This document shows, piece by piece, positions 9,545-18,852 of a stretch of 64,000 nucleotides of DNA. This DNA is from Microvirga brassicacearum (GTDB lineage Bacteria > Pseudomonadota > Alphaproteobacteria > Rhizobiales > Beijerinckiaceae): contig NZ_VCMV01000003.1 of assembly GCF_008757455.1 (NCBI RefSeq), positions 124,001 through 188,000 on the forward strand, given 5' to 3'. A program made the translations under genes and the position numbers. Position 1 is the first letter of the stretch. Every line of letters starts with the position of its first letter. The notes beneath the pieces were generated by a model, which had not been told where the DNA came from, did no database searches, and saw nothing but the letters and a program-made list of their open reading frames with translations.

Positions 9545-10912
9545 ATGGCCGGCCCCGATCGCGAGGCGAACCGTTTTTCGGCGCGAGCGGCGCGCTACGC
9601 CCGCGTCGGCGCCAATATGGGCGGCGTCGCGGCGCGGATGGCAGGTGCGCGGCTGTTCAATCGGGATGGACAGGATGCCTCCAATGCGATGGCGCTCGCC
9701 CAGGCGCTCGGCGGCCTGAAGGGGCCGATCATGAAGGTGGCACAGCTTCTTGCCACCATTCCCGATCTGGTGCCCCCCGAATACGCGGCCGAGTTGCAGA
9801 AACTTCAGAGCGAGGCGCCGCCGATGGGGGCGGCTTTCGTGAAGCGACGGATGCAGGCCGAACTCGGCGCCGATTGGCGCGGCCGGTTTGGCTCCTTCGA
9901 TCTCAGCCCGGCCGCCGCCGCATCGCTCGGCCAGGTCCACCGGGCGACGACGAAGGACGGCGCGGCGCTTGCCTGCAAGCTGCAATATCCCGACATGCAA
10001 TCGGCCGTGGAGGCCGATCTCCAGCAGCTCGAATTCGTGTTCTCGCTGCATCGCCGGATGAACCCGGCCATCGATACGCGCGAGATCGCCAAGGAGATCG
10101 GCGAGCGGGTGCGCGAGGAGCTGGATTACGGCCGCGAGGCGAAGCATGCGGCCCTCTACGCGCACGCTCTCGGCGATGTGGCGGAAGTCCGCGTGCCGCG
10201 CATTCACCTCGACCTGTCGACGCAGCGCCTGTTGTGTCTCGAATGGCTCGATGGCGAGAAAATTCTGAGTTTCGCCGACGCCGATATCGCCATCCGAAAC
10301 CGGCTCGCCGTCGCCATGTTCAGGGCGTGGTGGCATCCTTTCAGCCATGCGGCGGTGATCCATGGCGATCCGCATCTCGGCAACTACACGGTGTTCTCCG
10401 AGCACGGCGAGGCGCAGGGAATCAACCTGCTCGATTACGGCTGCGTGCGCATCTTTCATCCGCGCTTCGTCGGCGGCGTAGTCGATCTCTATCGCGGTCT
10501 TCAGACCGGCGATCGGGACCGCGTCGTCCACGCCTACGAGACCTGGGGGTTCAAGAATCTTTCGGCCGAGTTGATCGACATTCTCAATATCTGGGCGCGC
10601 TTCATCTACGCGCCGTTGCTCGATGACCGCGTCCGTACGGTGGCGGATGGGGTGGAGCCGGCGGCCTATGGAAGGCGGCAGGCGTTCGAGGTCCACAAGG
10701 CCCTGAAGGAAAAGGGACCCGTGACGGTTCCGCGCGAATTCGTCTTCATGGACCGCGCCGCGATCGGGCTCGGTGCGGTGTTCCTGCACCTCAGGGCCGA
10801 GTTGAACTATCACCAGCTCTTCGAGGCGGAGATCGAGCGCTTCTCGCTCGATGCGCTGGCGCGCCAGCAGCAGATCGTGTTGGCGGCAGCGGGATTGCCG
10901 TCGCCGACGTAA
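9545..10912 (+). CDS. ABC1/AarF/UbiB family atypical kinase
   Basis: Protein of 455 residues of the UbiB/ADCK superfamily of atypical kinases/ATPases. Seen motifs: the alanine-rich loop AAAASLGQVHRA (about residue 120), ELDYGREAKHA, the catalytic-loop HGDPHLGNY (about residue 274), and LLDYG in place of DFG. The family's KxGQ signature appears here as KVAQ in MKVAQLLATIPD. The ATG follows the pepF stop directly. Related proteins support ubiquinone biosynthesis or membrane lipid homeostasis; the substrate here is not known. There is no clear C-terminal transmembrane pair as in E. coli UbiB. Confidence 0.85.
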   Translation: MAGPDREANRFSARAARYARVGANMGGVAARMAGARLFNRDGQDASNAMALAQALGGLKGPIMKVAQLLATIPDLVPPEYAAELQKLQSEAPPMGAAFVKRRMQAELGADWRGRFGSFDLSPAAAASLGQVHRATTKDGAALACKLQYPDMQSAVEADLQQLEFVFSLHRRMNPAIDTREIAKEIGERVREELDYGREAKHAALYAHALGDVAEVRVPRIHLDLSTQRLLCLEWLDGEKILSFADADIAIRNRLAVAMFRAWWHPFSHAAVIHGDPHLGNYTVFSEHGEAQGINLLDYGCVRIFHPRFVGGVVDLYRGLQTGDRDRVVHAYETWGFKNLSAELIDILNIWARFIYAPLLDDRVRTVADGVEPAAYGRRQAFEVHKALKEKGPVTVPREFVFMDRAAIGLGAVFLHLRAELNYHQLFEAEIERFSLDALARQQQIVLAAAGLPSPT

Positions 10913-10972
10913 TCAGGTTGCACGATCGGCGGTCTCACCGTAAACGGCGTTGGGTGGGGCACAGGCATTCCA

Positions 10973-12190
10973 ATGAAATTCGTCTTCGTTCACCAGAACT
11001 TTCCGGGCCAGTTCGGCCGGCTGGCAACCGCGCTGCTGAAGGACGGCCATGAGGTGGTCGGCCTCGGAACGCTGAAGCAATGCTCCGTTCCGGGCGTGAA
11101 GTATTTCTCCTATACGCCGGTCGCCGGGCCGGAGGACGAGCCGTTTCATAACCGCTATTCGCCCGTCATCCCGCGGCTGCGCCGCGCCTACGGGGCGGCG
11201 CATTGCGCACGCCAGATGGCCGAGCAGGGATTTCACCCCGACGTGGTGGTGGTGAATACCGGCTGGGGCGAAAACCTCTTCCTCAAGGATGTCTGGCCCG
11301 ATGCCCGTCATGTGGCATATTTCGAGTATTACTATGCGGCCAAAGGGCAGGACCTCGATTTCGATCCGGAATATCCGGTCGAAAATCTCGAGACGGTCTG
11401 GCGCCTTCGGGCCAAGAACGCCATGCAGCTGGGAGCCTTCGACGCGGCCGACGTGTCGGTCGCCCCGACCCGCTTCCAGCGCGATACCTTTCCGCCCTAT
11501 CTGCGCGAGCAGATCGCGGTCATTCACGACGGCATCGACGCAAAACGGCTGAAGCCGAACCCCGCCATGTCCATCCGGATCGGCAAGAACGGGCCCAGCC
11601 TCAGCCGGGACGTCCCGGTGGTCACCTATGTGAGCCGCAACATCGAGCCCATGCGTGGCTCCCACATCATGCTGCGCAGCCTGCCGGACATCCTCGATAT
11701 CGATCCGAAGCTCCAGGTCGTCATCATTGGCGGGAAAGGCAAAAGCTATTCGGGCAATGCGCCGGGCGGGAAAACGTGGTTCGACGTGTTCCGCGAGAAG
11801 ATCGAGCGCCCGGTCGACTGGTCGCGGGTGCACCTCGTCGGCCACTTGCCGTATGAGCAATTCGTCAAGGTGCTGCAGATCTCGTCGGCCCACGTCTATC
11901 TGACCTACCCGTTCGTGCTGTCCTGGTCGCTGATCGAGTCGATGGCGCTCGAATGCCGGATCGTGGCGTCGGATACCGCCCCCGTTCGGGAGGTCATCCA
12001 GGATGGCGTGAACGGCCGGCTCTTTCCCTTCTTCGACCATAGGGCGCTGGCTGGAAAAGTCCGCGAGGCGATTGAGAACAAAGATCAATCGGCCACGATG
12101 GCGAAGGCCGCGCGCCAGGCGGCGCTGGAAAAATACGACTTCGAGACGGTCTGCCTGCCGCAATGGCGCAGCTTCCTGAACGTAAGGTAG
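10973..12190 (+). CDS. Glycosyltransferase family 4 protein
   Basis: GT-B fold glycosyltransferase of 405 residues. It begins MKFVFVHQNFPGQFGRLA, typical of a GT4 subgroup. The C-terminal donor-binding half has VTYVSRNIEPMRG and the E-x7-E type motif in LIESMALECRIVASD, followed by APVREVIQDGVNGRLF. It would transfer a sugar from a nucleotide sugar to a glycan, lipid or other acceptor; acceptor and donor cannot be read from sequence. No polysaccharide cluster surrounds it, so it stands alone. A 60-base gap separates it from the kinase gene upstream. Confidence 0.88.
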   Translation: MKFVFVHQNFPGQFGRLATALLKDGHEVVGLGTLKQCSVPGVKYFSYTPVAGPEDEPFHNRYSPVIPRLRRAYGAAHCARQMAEQGFHPDVVVVNTGWGENLFLKDVWPDARHVAYFEYYYAAKGQDLDFDPEYPVENLETVWRLRAKNAMQLGAFDAADVSVAPTRFQRDTFPPYLREQIAVIHDGIDAKRLKPNPAMSIRIGKNGPSLSRDVPVVTYVSRNIEPMRGSHIMLRSLPDILDIDPKLQVVIIGGKGKSYSGNAPGGKTWFDVFREKIERPVDWSRVHLVGHLPYEQFVKVLQISSAHVYLTYPFVLSWSLIESMALECRIVASDTAPVREVIQDGVNGRLFPFFDHRALAGKVREAIENKDQSATMAKAARQAALEKYDFETVCLPQWRSFLNVR

Positions 12191-12297
12191 GGCAGCCTTG
12201 GCCATAATTTGCCGGAAAAGCAGCCGATAAGATTGCGGCCCCTTACTGCATGCGGTAAACGCAGCACAAATACGTCTTGCTGAACGGGGCATCGATC

Positions 12298-12591
12298 ATG
12301 GCCGATACCAAACACGCGCCATATGCGGGCTACAGCCCGGATATGGACGCTCGCTCGCACGAAGCGACTTATCACGGTTTCCTCCGGTTCGTGGAAATCG
12401 GCAGCGTCGTGGTGATCTGCCATGTGTTGGCACTTGCAGTGGGCGGCGTCAGGCATGCCTGGCTCACGGCCATCTTCGGCGTCATCCTGTCTCTCGCCGC
12501 CGGCGCAGTGGGGGCGATGTCGCCTTCGATCGGCGTCAAGGCGCCCGCCGGCGTCGCGATCTTGCTGCTTCTGGCGCTGGTCCTCTACTAA
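12298..12591 (+). CDS. aa3-type cytochrome c oxidase subunit IV
   Basis: Small protein of 97 residues with a soluble N-terminal part carrying MDARSHEATYHGFLRFVEIG, the bacterial aa3 subunit IV signature, followed by two to three hydrophobic segments. In well-studied oxidases this subunit is a single-helix accessory of the terminal oxidase. The ATG at 12298 begins the conserved MADTKHAPYAGY region; a TTG seven codons earlier is unlikely. It stands directly before the transhydrogenase genes, a recurrent alphaproteobacterial arrangement. The catalytic oxidase subunits are not in this window. Confidence 0.85.
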   Translation: MADTKHAPYAGYSPDMDARSHEATYHGFLRFVEIGSVVVICHVLALAVGGVRHAWLTAIFGVILSLAAGAVGAMSPSIGVKAPAGVAILLLLALVLY

Positions 12592-12600
12592 AAAGACTAG

Positions 12601-12623
12601 GAGCCGGGCTTCCCGCCCGGCTC
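12601..12623. other. Strong hairpin between oxidase subunit IV and pntAA
   Basis: A perfect 9-bp stem (GAGCCGGGC / GCCCGGCTC) with a 5-base loop. There is no T-run on the + strand, so it is a poor rho-independent terminator. It could act as an mRNA-stabilising or attenuating structure between the two genes. Confidence 0.5.
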
Positions 12624-12672
12624 ACGCAGACTTCTATGGGCGCCGCCTGGTTGCCCGGCACGGGGGTGTTGT

Positions 12673-13809
12673 ATGCGGGTCGCCGTTCTGTCCGAGACCG
12701 ACAAGGTGGAGACGCGCGTCGCGGCCACCCCCGAAACCGTCAAGAAATACATCGCTCTGGGCGCCGACGCGGTGGTCCAATCCGGCGCCGGCCAGGGAGC
12801 CGGCATCTCCGATGCGGATTATGAGGCGGCGGGCGCGGTCATCGCGCCGACCGCCACCGATGCGGTGAAGGACGCCGATATCGTCCTCAAGGTGCGCCGA
12901 CCGGCCAAGACCGAGCTGTTGGGCTACAAGCCCGGCGCCATCCTCATCGGCATCATGGACCCTTATGGGCAGGACGCCGCGCTCAAGGCGCTGGCTGCGG
13001 CGAAAGTTTCGGCCTTCTCGATGGAATTGATGCCGCGCATCACCCGCGCGCAGGTCATGGACGTGCTGTCCTCGCAGGCGAACCTCGCCGGCTACCGCGC
13101 GGTGATTGACGCCACCGGCGAATATGGCCGTGCGATGCCGATGATGATGACCGCCGCCGGCACGGTGCCGGCTGCGCGCGTTTTCATTATGGGCGCGGGC
13201 GTTGCCGGCCTTCAGGCGATCGCGACCGCGCGCCGCCTCGGCGCGGTGGTGACCGCGACCGACGTGCGGCCGGCCGCCAAGGAGCAGGTCGAGAGCCTCG
13301 GGGCCAAGTTCGTGGCGGTCGAGGACGAGGAATTCAAGCAGGCCGAGACCGCCGGCGGCTACGCCAAGGAGATGTCGGCCGAATATCAGGCCAAGCAGGC
13401 GGCGCTCGTCGCCGCCCATATCGCCAAGCAGGACATTGTCATCACCACGGCGCTGATCCCCGGCCGTCCGGCGCCGAAGCTGGTGAGCCGCGCGATGGTC
13501 GAATCCATGAAGCCGGGTTCGGTGGTGATCGATCTGGCGGTCGAGCGGGGCGGCAATTGCGAAATCGCCGTGCCCGGACAGGTGGTGGATCATCACGGCG
13601 TGAAGATCGTCGGGCACCTCAACGTGCCGGGCCGCCTCGCGGCCAGCGCCTCGGCGCTCTACGCCCGCAACCTCTATGCCTTCGTCGAGACGCTGATCGA
13701 CCGGGAGACGAAGAGCGTCGCGGTGAAATGGGATGACGAACTCGTCCGGGCCACCTGCCTCACCCGCGACGGCGCGATCGTTCACACCGCCTTTCAGCCG
13801 ACCGCTTAG
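12673..13809 (+). CDS. pntAA: NAD(P) transhydrogenase subunit alpha, part 1
   Basis: Soluble NAD(H)-binding domain I of the proton-translocating transhydrogenase, which transfers hydride from NADH to NADP+ using the proton gradient. It is 378 residues long. The N-terminal half has [14 protein letters not shown]; the Rossmann motif [18 protein letters not shown] is at about residue 176, followed by [32 protein letters not shown] and [10 protein letters not shown] are further family landmarks. The alpha subunit is split into two genes, as in Rhodospirillum rubrum. It forms an operon with pntAB and pntB. Confidence 0.96.
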   Translation: MRVAVLSETDKVETRVAATPETVKKYIALGADAVVQSGAGQGAGISDADYEAAGAVIAPTATDAVKDADIVLKVRRPAKTELLGYKPGAILIGIMDPYGQDAALKALAAAKVSAFSMELMPRITRAQVMDVLSSQANLAGYRAVIDATGEYGRAMPMMMTAAGTVPAARVFIMGAGVAGLQAIATARRLGAVVTATDVRPAAKEQVESLGAKFVAVEDEEFKQAETAGGYAKEMSAEYQAKQAALVAAHIAKQDIVITTALIPGRPAPKLVSRAMVESMKPGSVVIDLAVERGGNCEIAVPGQVVDHHGVKIVGHLNVPGRLAASASALYARNLYAFVETLIDRETKSVAVKWDDELVRATCLTRDGAIVHTAFQPTA

Positions 13810-13826
13810 AAAACCAGGGGGACGTC

Positions 13827-14264
13827 ATGGCGACACTCACGCCCGAACAGGCCGTCGAGCAATCTCGCGCCGCAGCCGAACTGGCGCAGCGCGCGGCCGA
13901 CGCGGCGCAGGCGATTGCCGATCAGGTCGCGGTTGCGGCCGCGGTGGCGACGCACGGTGCGGTCGACCCGACGGTCTTTCGCCTCGCCATCTTCGTGCTG
14001 GCGATCTTCGTCGGCTATTACGTGGTCTGGCAGGTGACGCCGGCCTTGCACACGCCGCTCATGTCGGTCACCAACGCGATCTCGTCGGTGATCGTCGTCG
14101 GCGCGCTGCTGGCGGTGGGCGTCAATGTGGCCCCGGCCTTGGGCGAAGGCCCGATCTGGGCGCGCGCGCTCGGGTTCATCGGCATCATTCTCGCTTCGAT
14201 CAACATCTTTGGCGGCTTCCTGGTGACCCAGCGCATGCTTGCCATGTACCGCCGGAAGGGTTGA
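13827..14264 (+). CDS. pntAB: NAD(P) transhydrogenase subunit alpha, part 2 (membrane)
   Basis: Membrane part of the transhydrogenase alpha subunit, 145 residues. A polar N-terminus rich in Ala and Glu is followed by about four hydrophobic segments, starting at [20 protein letters not shown] and ending in [17 protein letters not shown], a hallmark of the domain. It supplies part of the proton channel (domain II) together with PntB. AGGGGG precedes the ATG. Only 17 bases separate it from pntAA and 4 bases from pntB. Confidence 0.95.
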   Translation: MATLTPEQAVEQSRAAAELAQRAADAAQAIADQVAVAAAVATHGAVDPTVFRLAIFVLAIFVGYYVVWQVTPALHTPLMSVTNAISSVIVVGALLAVGVNVAPALGEGPIWARALGFIGIILASINIFGGFLVTQRMLAMYRRKG

Positions 14265-14268
14265 GGCG

Positions 14269-15669
14269 ATGTCGGTAAACCTTGCCTCCCTGCTCTATCT
14301 GGTCTCGGGCGTTCTCTTCATTCTGGCCTTGCGCGGCCTGTCGCATCCGACCACCTCGCGCAAGGGCAATCTCTACGGCATGGTCGGCATGGGGATCGCG
14401 ATCCTCACCACCATCCTGGTGCAGCCGCCGGCCGATTTCGGCGGCTGGGCGCTGATGATCGCCGGCCTCGCCATCGGCGGCACAATCGGCGCGGTGGTGG
14501 CCAAGCGTGTGCCCATGACGGCGATGCCGCAGCTTGTGGCCGCCTTCCACTCGCTCGTCGGGCTGGCGGCGGTGCTGGTGGCGGCGGGCGCGCTCTATGC
14601 GCCGCAGGCCTTCGGCATCGGCACGATCGGCACCATCCATGGCGGGTCCCTGTTCGAGATGGCGCTCGGCGCCGCCATCGGCGCCATCACGTTCACGGGC
14701 TCGGTCATCGCGTTCCTGAAGCTCGATGGCCGGATGTCGGGCAAGCCGATCCTGCTGCCGCAGCGGCACCTTCTCAATATCGGCCTCGGCGCGCTCATGC
14801 TGGTGCTGCTGGTGCTCTTCATCACCACCGAGGGCCACGCGGCGTTCTGGCTCATCGTGCTGGTGGCGTTCGTGCTCGGCGTCACCCTCATCGTGCCCAT
14901 CGGCGGCGCCGACATGCCGGTGGTGGTATCGATGCTCAACTCCTATTCGGGATGGGCGGCAGCCGGCATCGGCTTCACCCTGGGCAACCTCGCGCTGATC
15001 ATCACCGGCGCGCTCGTCGGCTCCTCGGGTGCGATCCTGTCCTACATCATGTGCAAGGGCATGAACCGCTCGTTCATCTCGGTCATCCTCGGCGGCTTTG
15101 GGGGCGAAACCACGGGTGCCGCAGCGGGTGCGGTCGAAACGCGACCCGTCAAGCAAGGCTCGGCGGATGATGCCGCCTTCATCATGAAGAACGCCGAGCG
15201 GGTCATCATCGTGCCCGGTTACGGCATGGCAGTGGCGCAGGCGCAGCACGCCCTGCGCGAGATGTCCGACATGCTCAAAAGCCACGGCGTCGACGTGAAA
15301 TACGCCATCCATCCGGTGGCGGGCCGCATGCCGGGCCACATGAACGTGCTGCTGGCCGAAGCGAGCGTGCCTTATGACGAGGTCTTCGAGCTCGACGACA
15401 TCAACAGCGAGTTCGCCCAAGCCGACGTCGCCTTCGTGATCGGCGCCAACGACGTCACCAATCCGTCGGCCAAGACCGACCCGTCCTCGCCGATCTTCGG
15501 CATGCCGATCCTCGACGTGGAAAAGGCCAAGACCGTGCTGTTCATCAAGCGCGGCATGGGCTCGGGCTATGCCGGCGTCGAGAACGAGCTGTTCTTCCGC
15601 GACAACACCATGATGCTCTTCGGCGACGCCAAGAAGATGGTCGACCAGATCCTCAAGAACCTCGGCTGA
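14269..15669 (+). CDS. pntB: NAD(P) transhydrogenase subunit beta
   Basis: Subunit of 466 residues with about nine membrane helices (domain II) followed by the NADP(H)-binding domain III. The latter has VIIVPGYGMAVAQAQHALRE, HPVAGRMPGHMNVLLAEA and VIGANDVTNPSA, all diagnostic. The ATG at 14269 has GAAGGG and GAGG upstream; an earlier in-frame start lies inside pntAB. Complete and intact. Together with PntAA and PntAB it links NADPH supply to the proton-motive force, fitting the neighbouring oxidase subunit. Confidence 0.97.
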   Translation: MSVNLASLLYLVSGVLFILALRGLSHPTTSRKGNLYGMVGMGIAILTTILVQPPADFGGWALMIAGLAIGGTIGAVVAKRVPMTAMPQLVAAFHSLVGLAAVLVAAGALYAPQAFGIGTIGTIHGGSLFEMALGAAIGAITFTGSVIAFLKLDGRMSGKPILLPQRHLLNIGLGALMLVLLVLFITTEGHAAFWLIVLVAFVLGVTLIVPIGGADMPVVVSMLNSYSGWAAAGIGFTLGNLALIITGALVGSSGAILSYIMCKGMNRSFISVILGGFGGETTGAAAGAVETRPVKQGSADDAAFIMKNAERVIIVPGYGMAVAQAQHALREMSDMLKSHGVDVKYAIHPVAGRMPGHMNVLLAEASVPYDEVFELDDINSEFAQADVAFVIGANDVTNPSAKTDPSSPIFGMPILDVEKAKTVLFIKRGMGSGYAGVENELFFRDNTMMLFGDAKKMVDQILKNLG

Positions 15670-15699
15670 GGCGATGGCTGCCTGACGCTTTCGCATTCA

Positions 15700-15732
15700 A
15701 GAAGGTCGGGTCGAACCGGCCTTTTTCTTTTT
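15700..15732 (+). terminator. Intrinsic terminator after pntB
   Basis: Hairpin with a 7-bp stem (AGGTCGG / CCGGCCT, one G-T pair) followed by TTTTTCTTTTTT. It closes the pnt operon just before the GNAT gene. Confidence 0.85.
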
Positions 15733-15745
15733 TCGGGAGTTCATG

Positions 15746-16222
15746 ATGTCCATCACCCTTCGGACGGCTTTACCCGAGGATCGCGACGCGGTCGTGGCGC
15801 TGATCCTGCAGCTCAACGTGTTCGAGGCCGAGTTGACCGGCGATCGCCTGTGCGACCACGCGGCGGCGCTCGCCTATCACGGCGAACTCAGCCAGCGCGT
15901 CGCCAAGCGCAATGGACGGATCGTCGTGGCGGTCGAGGCCGGCGAGGTGATCGCCGCGATGGGTTTCGTCGTCCAGACCGACGCCGCCTACATGGTCGAG
16001 GATGTGCGCGACTACGCCGTCGTCACGGATCTGGTGGTGGATGCCCGTATGCGTGGCCGCGGCATCGGCCAGATGCTGCTCACCGAGGCCGAGCGCCTGA
16101 CCCGCGAGGCAGGCCTGAAGCGATTGAGCATCGGGGCGCTGGTGGCGAATGAGAGGGCCGAGCGGACCTATCGGGAGTTCGGGTTCGAGCCTTATGTGAC
16201 GATCTTGGTGAAGTCGGTGTGA
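15746..16222 (+). CDS. GNAT family N-acetyltransferase
   Basis: Acetyltransferase of 158 residues with the GNAT fold. The acetyl-CoA pyrophosphate-binding loop is RGRGIGQMLL (about residue 100), preceded by the beta-4 strand AVVTDLVVDARMRG. The C-terminal NERAERTYREFGFEPY is typical. Two adjacent ATG codons occur; the second (15746) has GGGAG at the better spacing of six bases. Substrate unknown. It is transcribed separately from pntB because a terminator lies between them. Confidence 0.87.
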   Translation: MSITLRTALPEDRDAVVALILQLNVFEAELTGDRLCDHAAALAYHGELSQRVAKRNGRIVVAVEAGEVIAAMGFVVQTDAAYMVEDVRDYAVVTDLVVDARMRGRGIGQMLLTEAERLTREAGLKRLSIGALVANERAERTYREFGFEPYVTILVKSV

Positions 16223-16283
16223 GGCCGTTTGGCCTGTTCGACACTCCAAGGATGAGGCAGCCGGTGGCTTGCGGCTGAGCATT

Positions 16284-16319
16284 CCTCATGCTGACGAGCG
16301 AAGCGTCTCGAAGCACGCA
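16284..16319. repeat. Dispersed repeat C, half copy
   Basis: A 36-bp stretch CCTCATGCTGACGAGCGAAG... ending in GAAGCACGCA. It closely matches two inverted copies at 40621-40656 and 40685-40730. It lies in the gap between the convergent GNAT and TPR genes. Confidence 0.7.
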
Positions 16320-16339
16320 GAGGCAGAAATCAACCCTCG

Positions 16340-17188
16340 TTAAAGCCGCGAATTCCCCTGCCGCGCGACTGTATTGCCGCTATCGACGGCAAGTGCGCGC
16401 TGGTAGCTCTCCTGCGCCATCTGGCGGTTGCCCATGCGCTCATAGGCGACGCCGCGCCAGGCCCACGAATCGGCATCGCGGTTGTTGACGTTGAGCGCAG
16501 CGTTGAAGTCCTCGATCGCCTTGTCGTATTGCTGCGTGGCGACGAGACTCTGGCCCCGCGCCGCATAAGGCGCGGCCACAAAGGCGTTGCGGTCGATGGT
16601 GGAGTCGAAATCGAGGATCGCCTGGGGGTGCATGCCCTGCTTCTGGTAGAGCAATCCGCGCGCGTGGAGAGCCTCGGCCGATTCGGGCACGAGGCGGATG
16701 GCGATGGTCAGGTCGCTCAGGGCTTCCTCGTATTGCCCCTGGGTGCGGAGCAGGTTGCCGCGCCCGATATAGGCCGGTCCATAATTCGGGTCGGATTGAA
16801 TGGCGCGGGAAAAATCAGCCAGAGCCTGGTCGTTGCGGTTGGTCTGGCGGAAGGCCAGCGCCCGGTTGGTATAGGCGGGCGCATAGTTCGGGTCGATCTG
16901 GACGGCCCGGTTGAAGTCCGAGATGGCGTCGCTATAGCGGCCGACCCGTGCATAGGCGGCGCCGCGGGTGTTGTAGGCGCCCGGGTCGCTCGGATTGCGC
17001 TGGATCACGTCCGACAGGGACGCGATGTTGACGCTGCTGGTCCCTTGCGTGTCCTCCTCGACCACGGCAATGCGCCGAACCGAACCTCCGCTGGTGGCAT
17101 CGCAGCCTGCGAGACCAAGTGCGAGGGCGGTGAGGGTCAAGGGTGCGAAACGGCGAATCGATGAGGCGAACACCTTCGTCTCCAACAT
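16340..17188 (-). CDS. TPR-repeat lipoprotein
   Basis: Predicted lipoprotein of 282 residues. The signal sequence ends in the lipobox LGLAGC, with the lipidated Cys at residue 29. The mature part contains about six tetratricopeptide repeats, recognisable by spaced YNTRGAAYARVGRYSDAISD-like units about 34 residues apart. Such proteins scaffold protein complexes at the envelope; the partner here is unknown. The ATG at 17188 is chosen because it puts the signal peptide at the N-terminus; the frame is open to 17302 without support. Base composition is like its neighbours. Confidence 0.85.
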   Translation of the reverse strand: MLETKVFASSIRRFAPLTLTALALGLAGCDATSGGSVRRIAVVEEDTQGTSSVNIASLSDVIQRNPSDPGAYNTRGAAYARVGRYSDAISDFNRAVQIDPNYAPAYTNRALAFRQTNRNDQALADFSRAIQSDPNYGPAYIGRGNLLRTQGQYEEALSDLTIAIRLVPESAEALHARGLLYQKQGMHPQAILDFDSTIDRNAFVAAPYAARGQSLVATQQYDKAIEDFNAALNVNNRDADSWAWRGVAYERMGNRQMAQESYQRALAVDSGNTVARQGNSRL

Positions 17189-17338
17189 GAACGGGGAAGG
17201 GACACTCTGCGGGACAAATCTTAACGGGGGCAAAACGCCGGGAGGGAACTGGCGCCAAAAACGCAAACAGCGCCCCGCTTGCGCAGACGGGCGCCGATTC
17301 ACTATCAGATCAATCGATCACTCAGCTGCTGGAGCAGC

Positions 17339-17599
17339 TTAGCGCGGTCCGCCCGGACGACCTGCACCCGCCGTCACCGGACGGGGCTTCGAGGGCAGAA
17401 GGCCTTCGCGCTGCATGCGCTTGCGGATGAGCTTGCGGGCGCGGCGGACGGCTTCAGCCTTCTCGCGAGCCTTCTTCTCAGAGGGCTTCTCGTAGTGGCC
17501 GCGGAGCTTCATCTCGCGGAAGATGCCTTCGCGCTGCATCTTCTTCTTGAGCGCGCGGAGCGCCTGATCGACATTGTTATCCCGGACAAGAACCTGCAC
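17339..17599 (-). CDS. rpsU: 30S ribosomal protein bS21
   Basis: Ribosomal protein of 86 residues, cytosolic, small subunit. [20 protein letters not shown] and [19 protein letters not shown] are the bS21 signatures. The C-terminus is extended with a Pro/Arg/Gly-rich tail, as in other alphaproteobacteria. bS21 takes part in mRNA start-site recognition. A short perfect palindrome directly after the stop (17324-17339) has no T-run, so no clear terminator is seen. Confidence 0.95.
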   Translation of the reverse strand: MQVLVRDNNVDQALRALKKKMQREGIFREMKLRGHYEKPSEKKAREKAEAVRRARKLIRKRMQREGLLPSKPRPVTAGAGRPGGPR

Positions 17600-17767
17600 G
17601 CGATTTCCTCGTTTTGTGCCGTAATCGATGGTGGCAAAAATAAATGAGGCGCGTCTTGCGCACCTCTCTCTGGCCGGCGTGACTATCAGACGAAGGCCGG
17701 ACTGTCCAGACTTCGTCCCAACAAAAGCGCCGGTCAGGAGGGTTAACGGCGCGCGTCCGGAAAAGTT

Positions 17768-18847
17768 TCAGGGCGCCTCGGGGAAAACGCGCGTCACGTG
17801 CCCCATCTTCCGCCCGGCCCGGGCCTGAGCCTTGCCATAAAGATGAAGCTGGGCGTCGGGTTCCGCAAGGATACGCTCCCAGGTGTTCGCCTCCTCGCCG
17901 ATCAGGTTGTGCATCTCGACCCGGCCGAGACGGGCCGGCGAGCCGAGCGGCCAGCCGCAGACGGCACGCACATGCTGCTCGAACTGGGAGGTGCGGGCGC
18001 CGCCCAGGGTCCAATGGCCGGAATTGTGCACCCTCGGCGCGATCTCGTTGACCACTAGGCTCTCGCCCTCTTCGGTCTGCACGAGAAACAGCTCGACCGC
18101 CAGAACGCCCACATAATCAAGCGCATCCGCAATGGCGCGGGCGATCATCACCGCTCGCTTGCCTGTTGCGTCGGAGACGCCCGCCGGCACGCGGGTGACG
18201 TCCAGAATGTGGTCGCGATGCTCGTTGGCGCAAAGATCATAGGCGGCGAAATCCCCCGCGGCGGTCCGAGCGGCGACGACCGAGAGCTCCCGCTCGAACG
18301 GCACGAATCCCTCGAGGATCGAGGCCGCTTCGCCGACCGCCTTGAAGGCCGCGCCGAGGTCGCTATCGGGACGGATCATCGCCTGGCCCTTGCCGTCATA
18401 GCCAAAACGGCGGGTCTTGAGCACCGCAGGGCGGCCGATCCGGTCGACCGCCTCCGCCAGTTCGGCTTCAGTGGCGACCGCGGCGTAAGGCGCGGTCGGA
18501 ATGCCGAGCTTGGCGATAAAATTCTTTTCTTCGAGCCGGTCCTGCGTGACGGCGAGGGCCCGCGCGTTGGGCGCGAGAGGCGCGTGCGCGCCCAGGATGG
18601 CGGCGGTCGCGCCCGGCACGTTCTCGAATTCGTAGGTGATCACATCGACCGATCGGGCGAAGCGGGCGAGGGCCTCTTCGTCCTCATAGGAGGCGACGGT
18701 GTATTCCGCGCTGACGTCGAATGCCGGGCTGTTGGCCTCCGGCGCGTAGATATGCGTGCGAAGCCCGAGTTGGGCCGCCGCCATGGCGATCATCCGGCCG
18801 AGCTGGCCGCCGCCGAGAATGCCGAGGGTGTTGCCCGGAACGATCAT
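17768..18847 (-). CDS. purK: 5-(carboxyamino)imidazole ribonucleotide synthase
   Basis: ATP-grasp enzyme of purine biosynthesis, 359 residues, converting AIR, ATP and bicarbonate to N5-CAIR. It begins MIVPGNTLGILGGGQLGRM, with the glycine-rich loop GGGQLGRM. The ATP-grasp region shows VLKTRRFGYDGKGQ, EGFVPFERELSVV and VNEIAPRVHNSGHWT, all typical of PurK. The ATG at 18847 follows the purE stop by five bases, so purE and purK are one translation unit; the open frame further upstream is only antisense to purE reading. Confidence 0.96.
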   Translation of the reverse strand: MIVPGNTLGILGGGQLGRMIAMAAAQLGLRTHIYAPEANSPAFDVSAEYTVASYEDEEALARFARSVDVITYEFENVPGATAAILGAHAPLAPNARALAVTQDRLEEKNFIAKLGIPTAPYAAVATEAELAEAVDRIGRPAVLKTRRFGYDGKGQAMIRPDSDLGAAFKAVGEAASILEGFVPFERELSVVAARTAAGDFAAYDLCANEHRDHILDVTRVPAGVSDATGKRAVMIARAIADALDYVGVLAVELFLVQTEEGESLVVNEIAPRVHNSGHWTLGGARTSQFEQHVRAVCGWPLGSPARLGRVEMHNLIGEEANTWERILAEPDAQLHLYGKAQARAGRKMGHVTRVFPEAP

Positions 18848-18852
18848 CGGCC

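Noticed and set aside
17324-17339. Perfect palindrome AGCTGCTGGAGCAGCT after rpsU as a terminator
   Set aside because: The loop is too small and no T-run follows on the transcribed strand.
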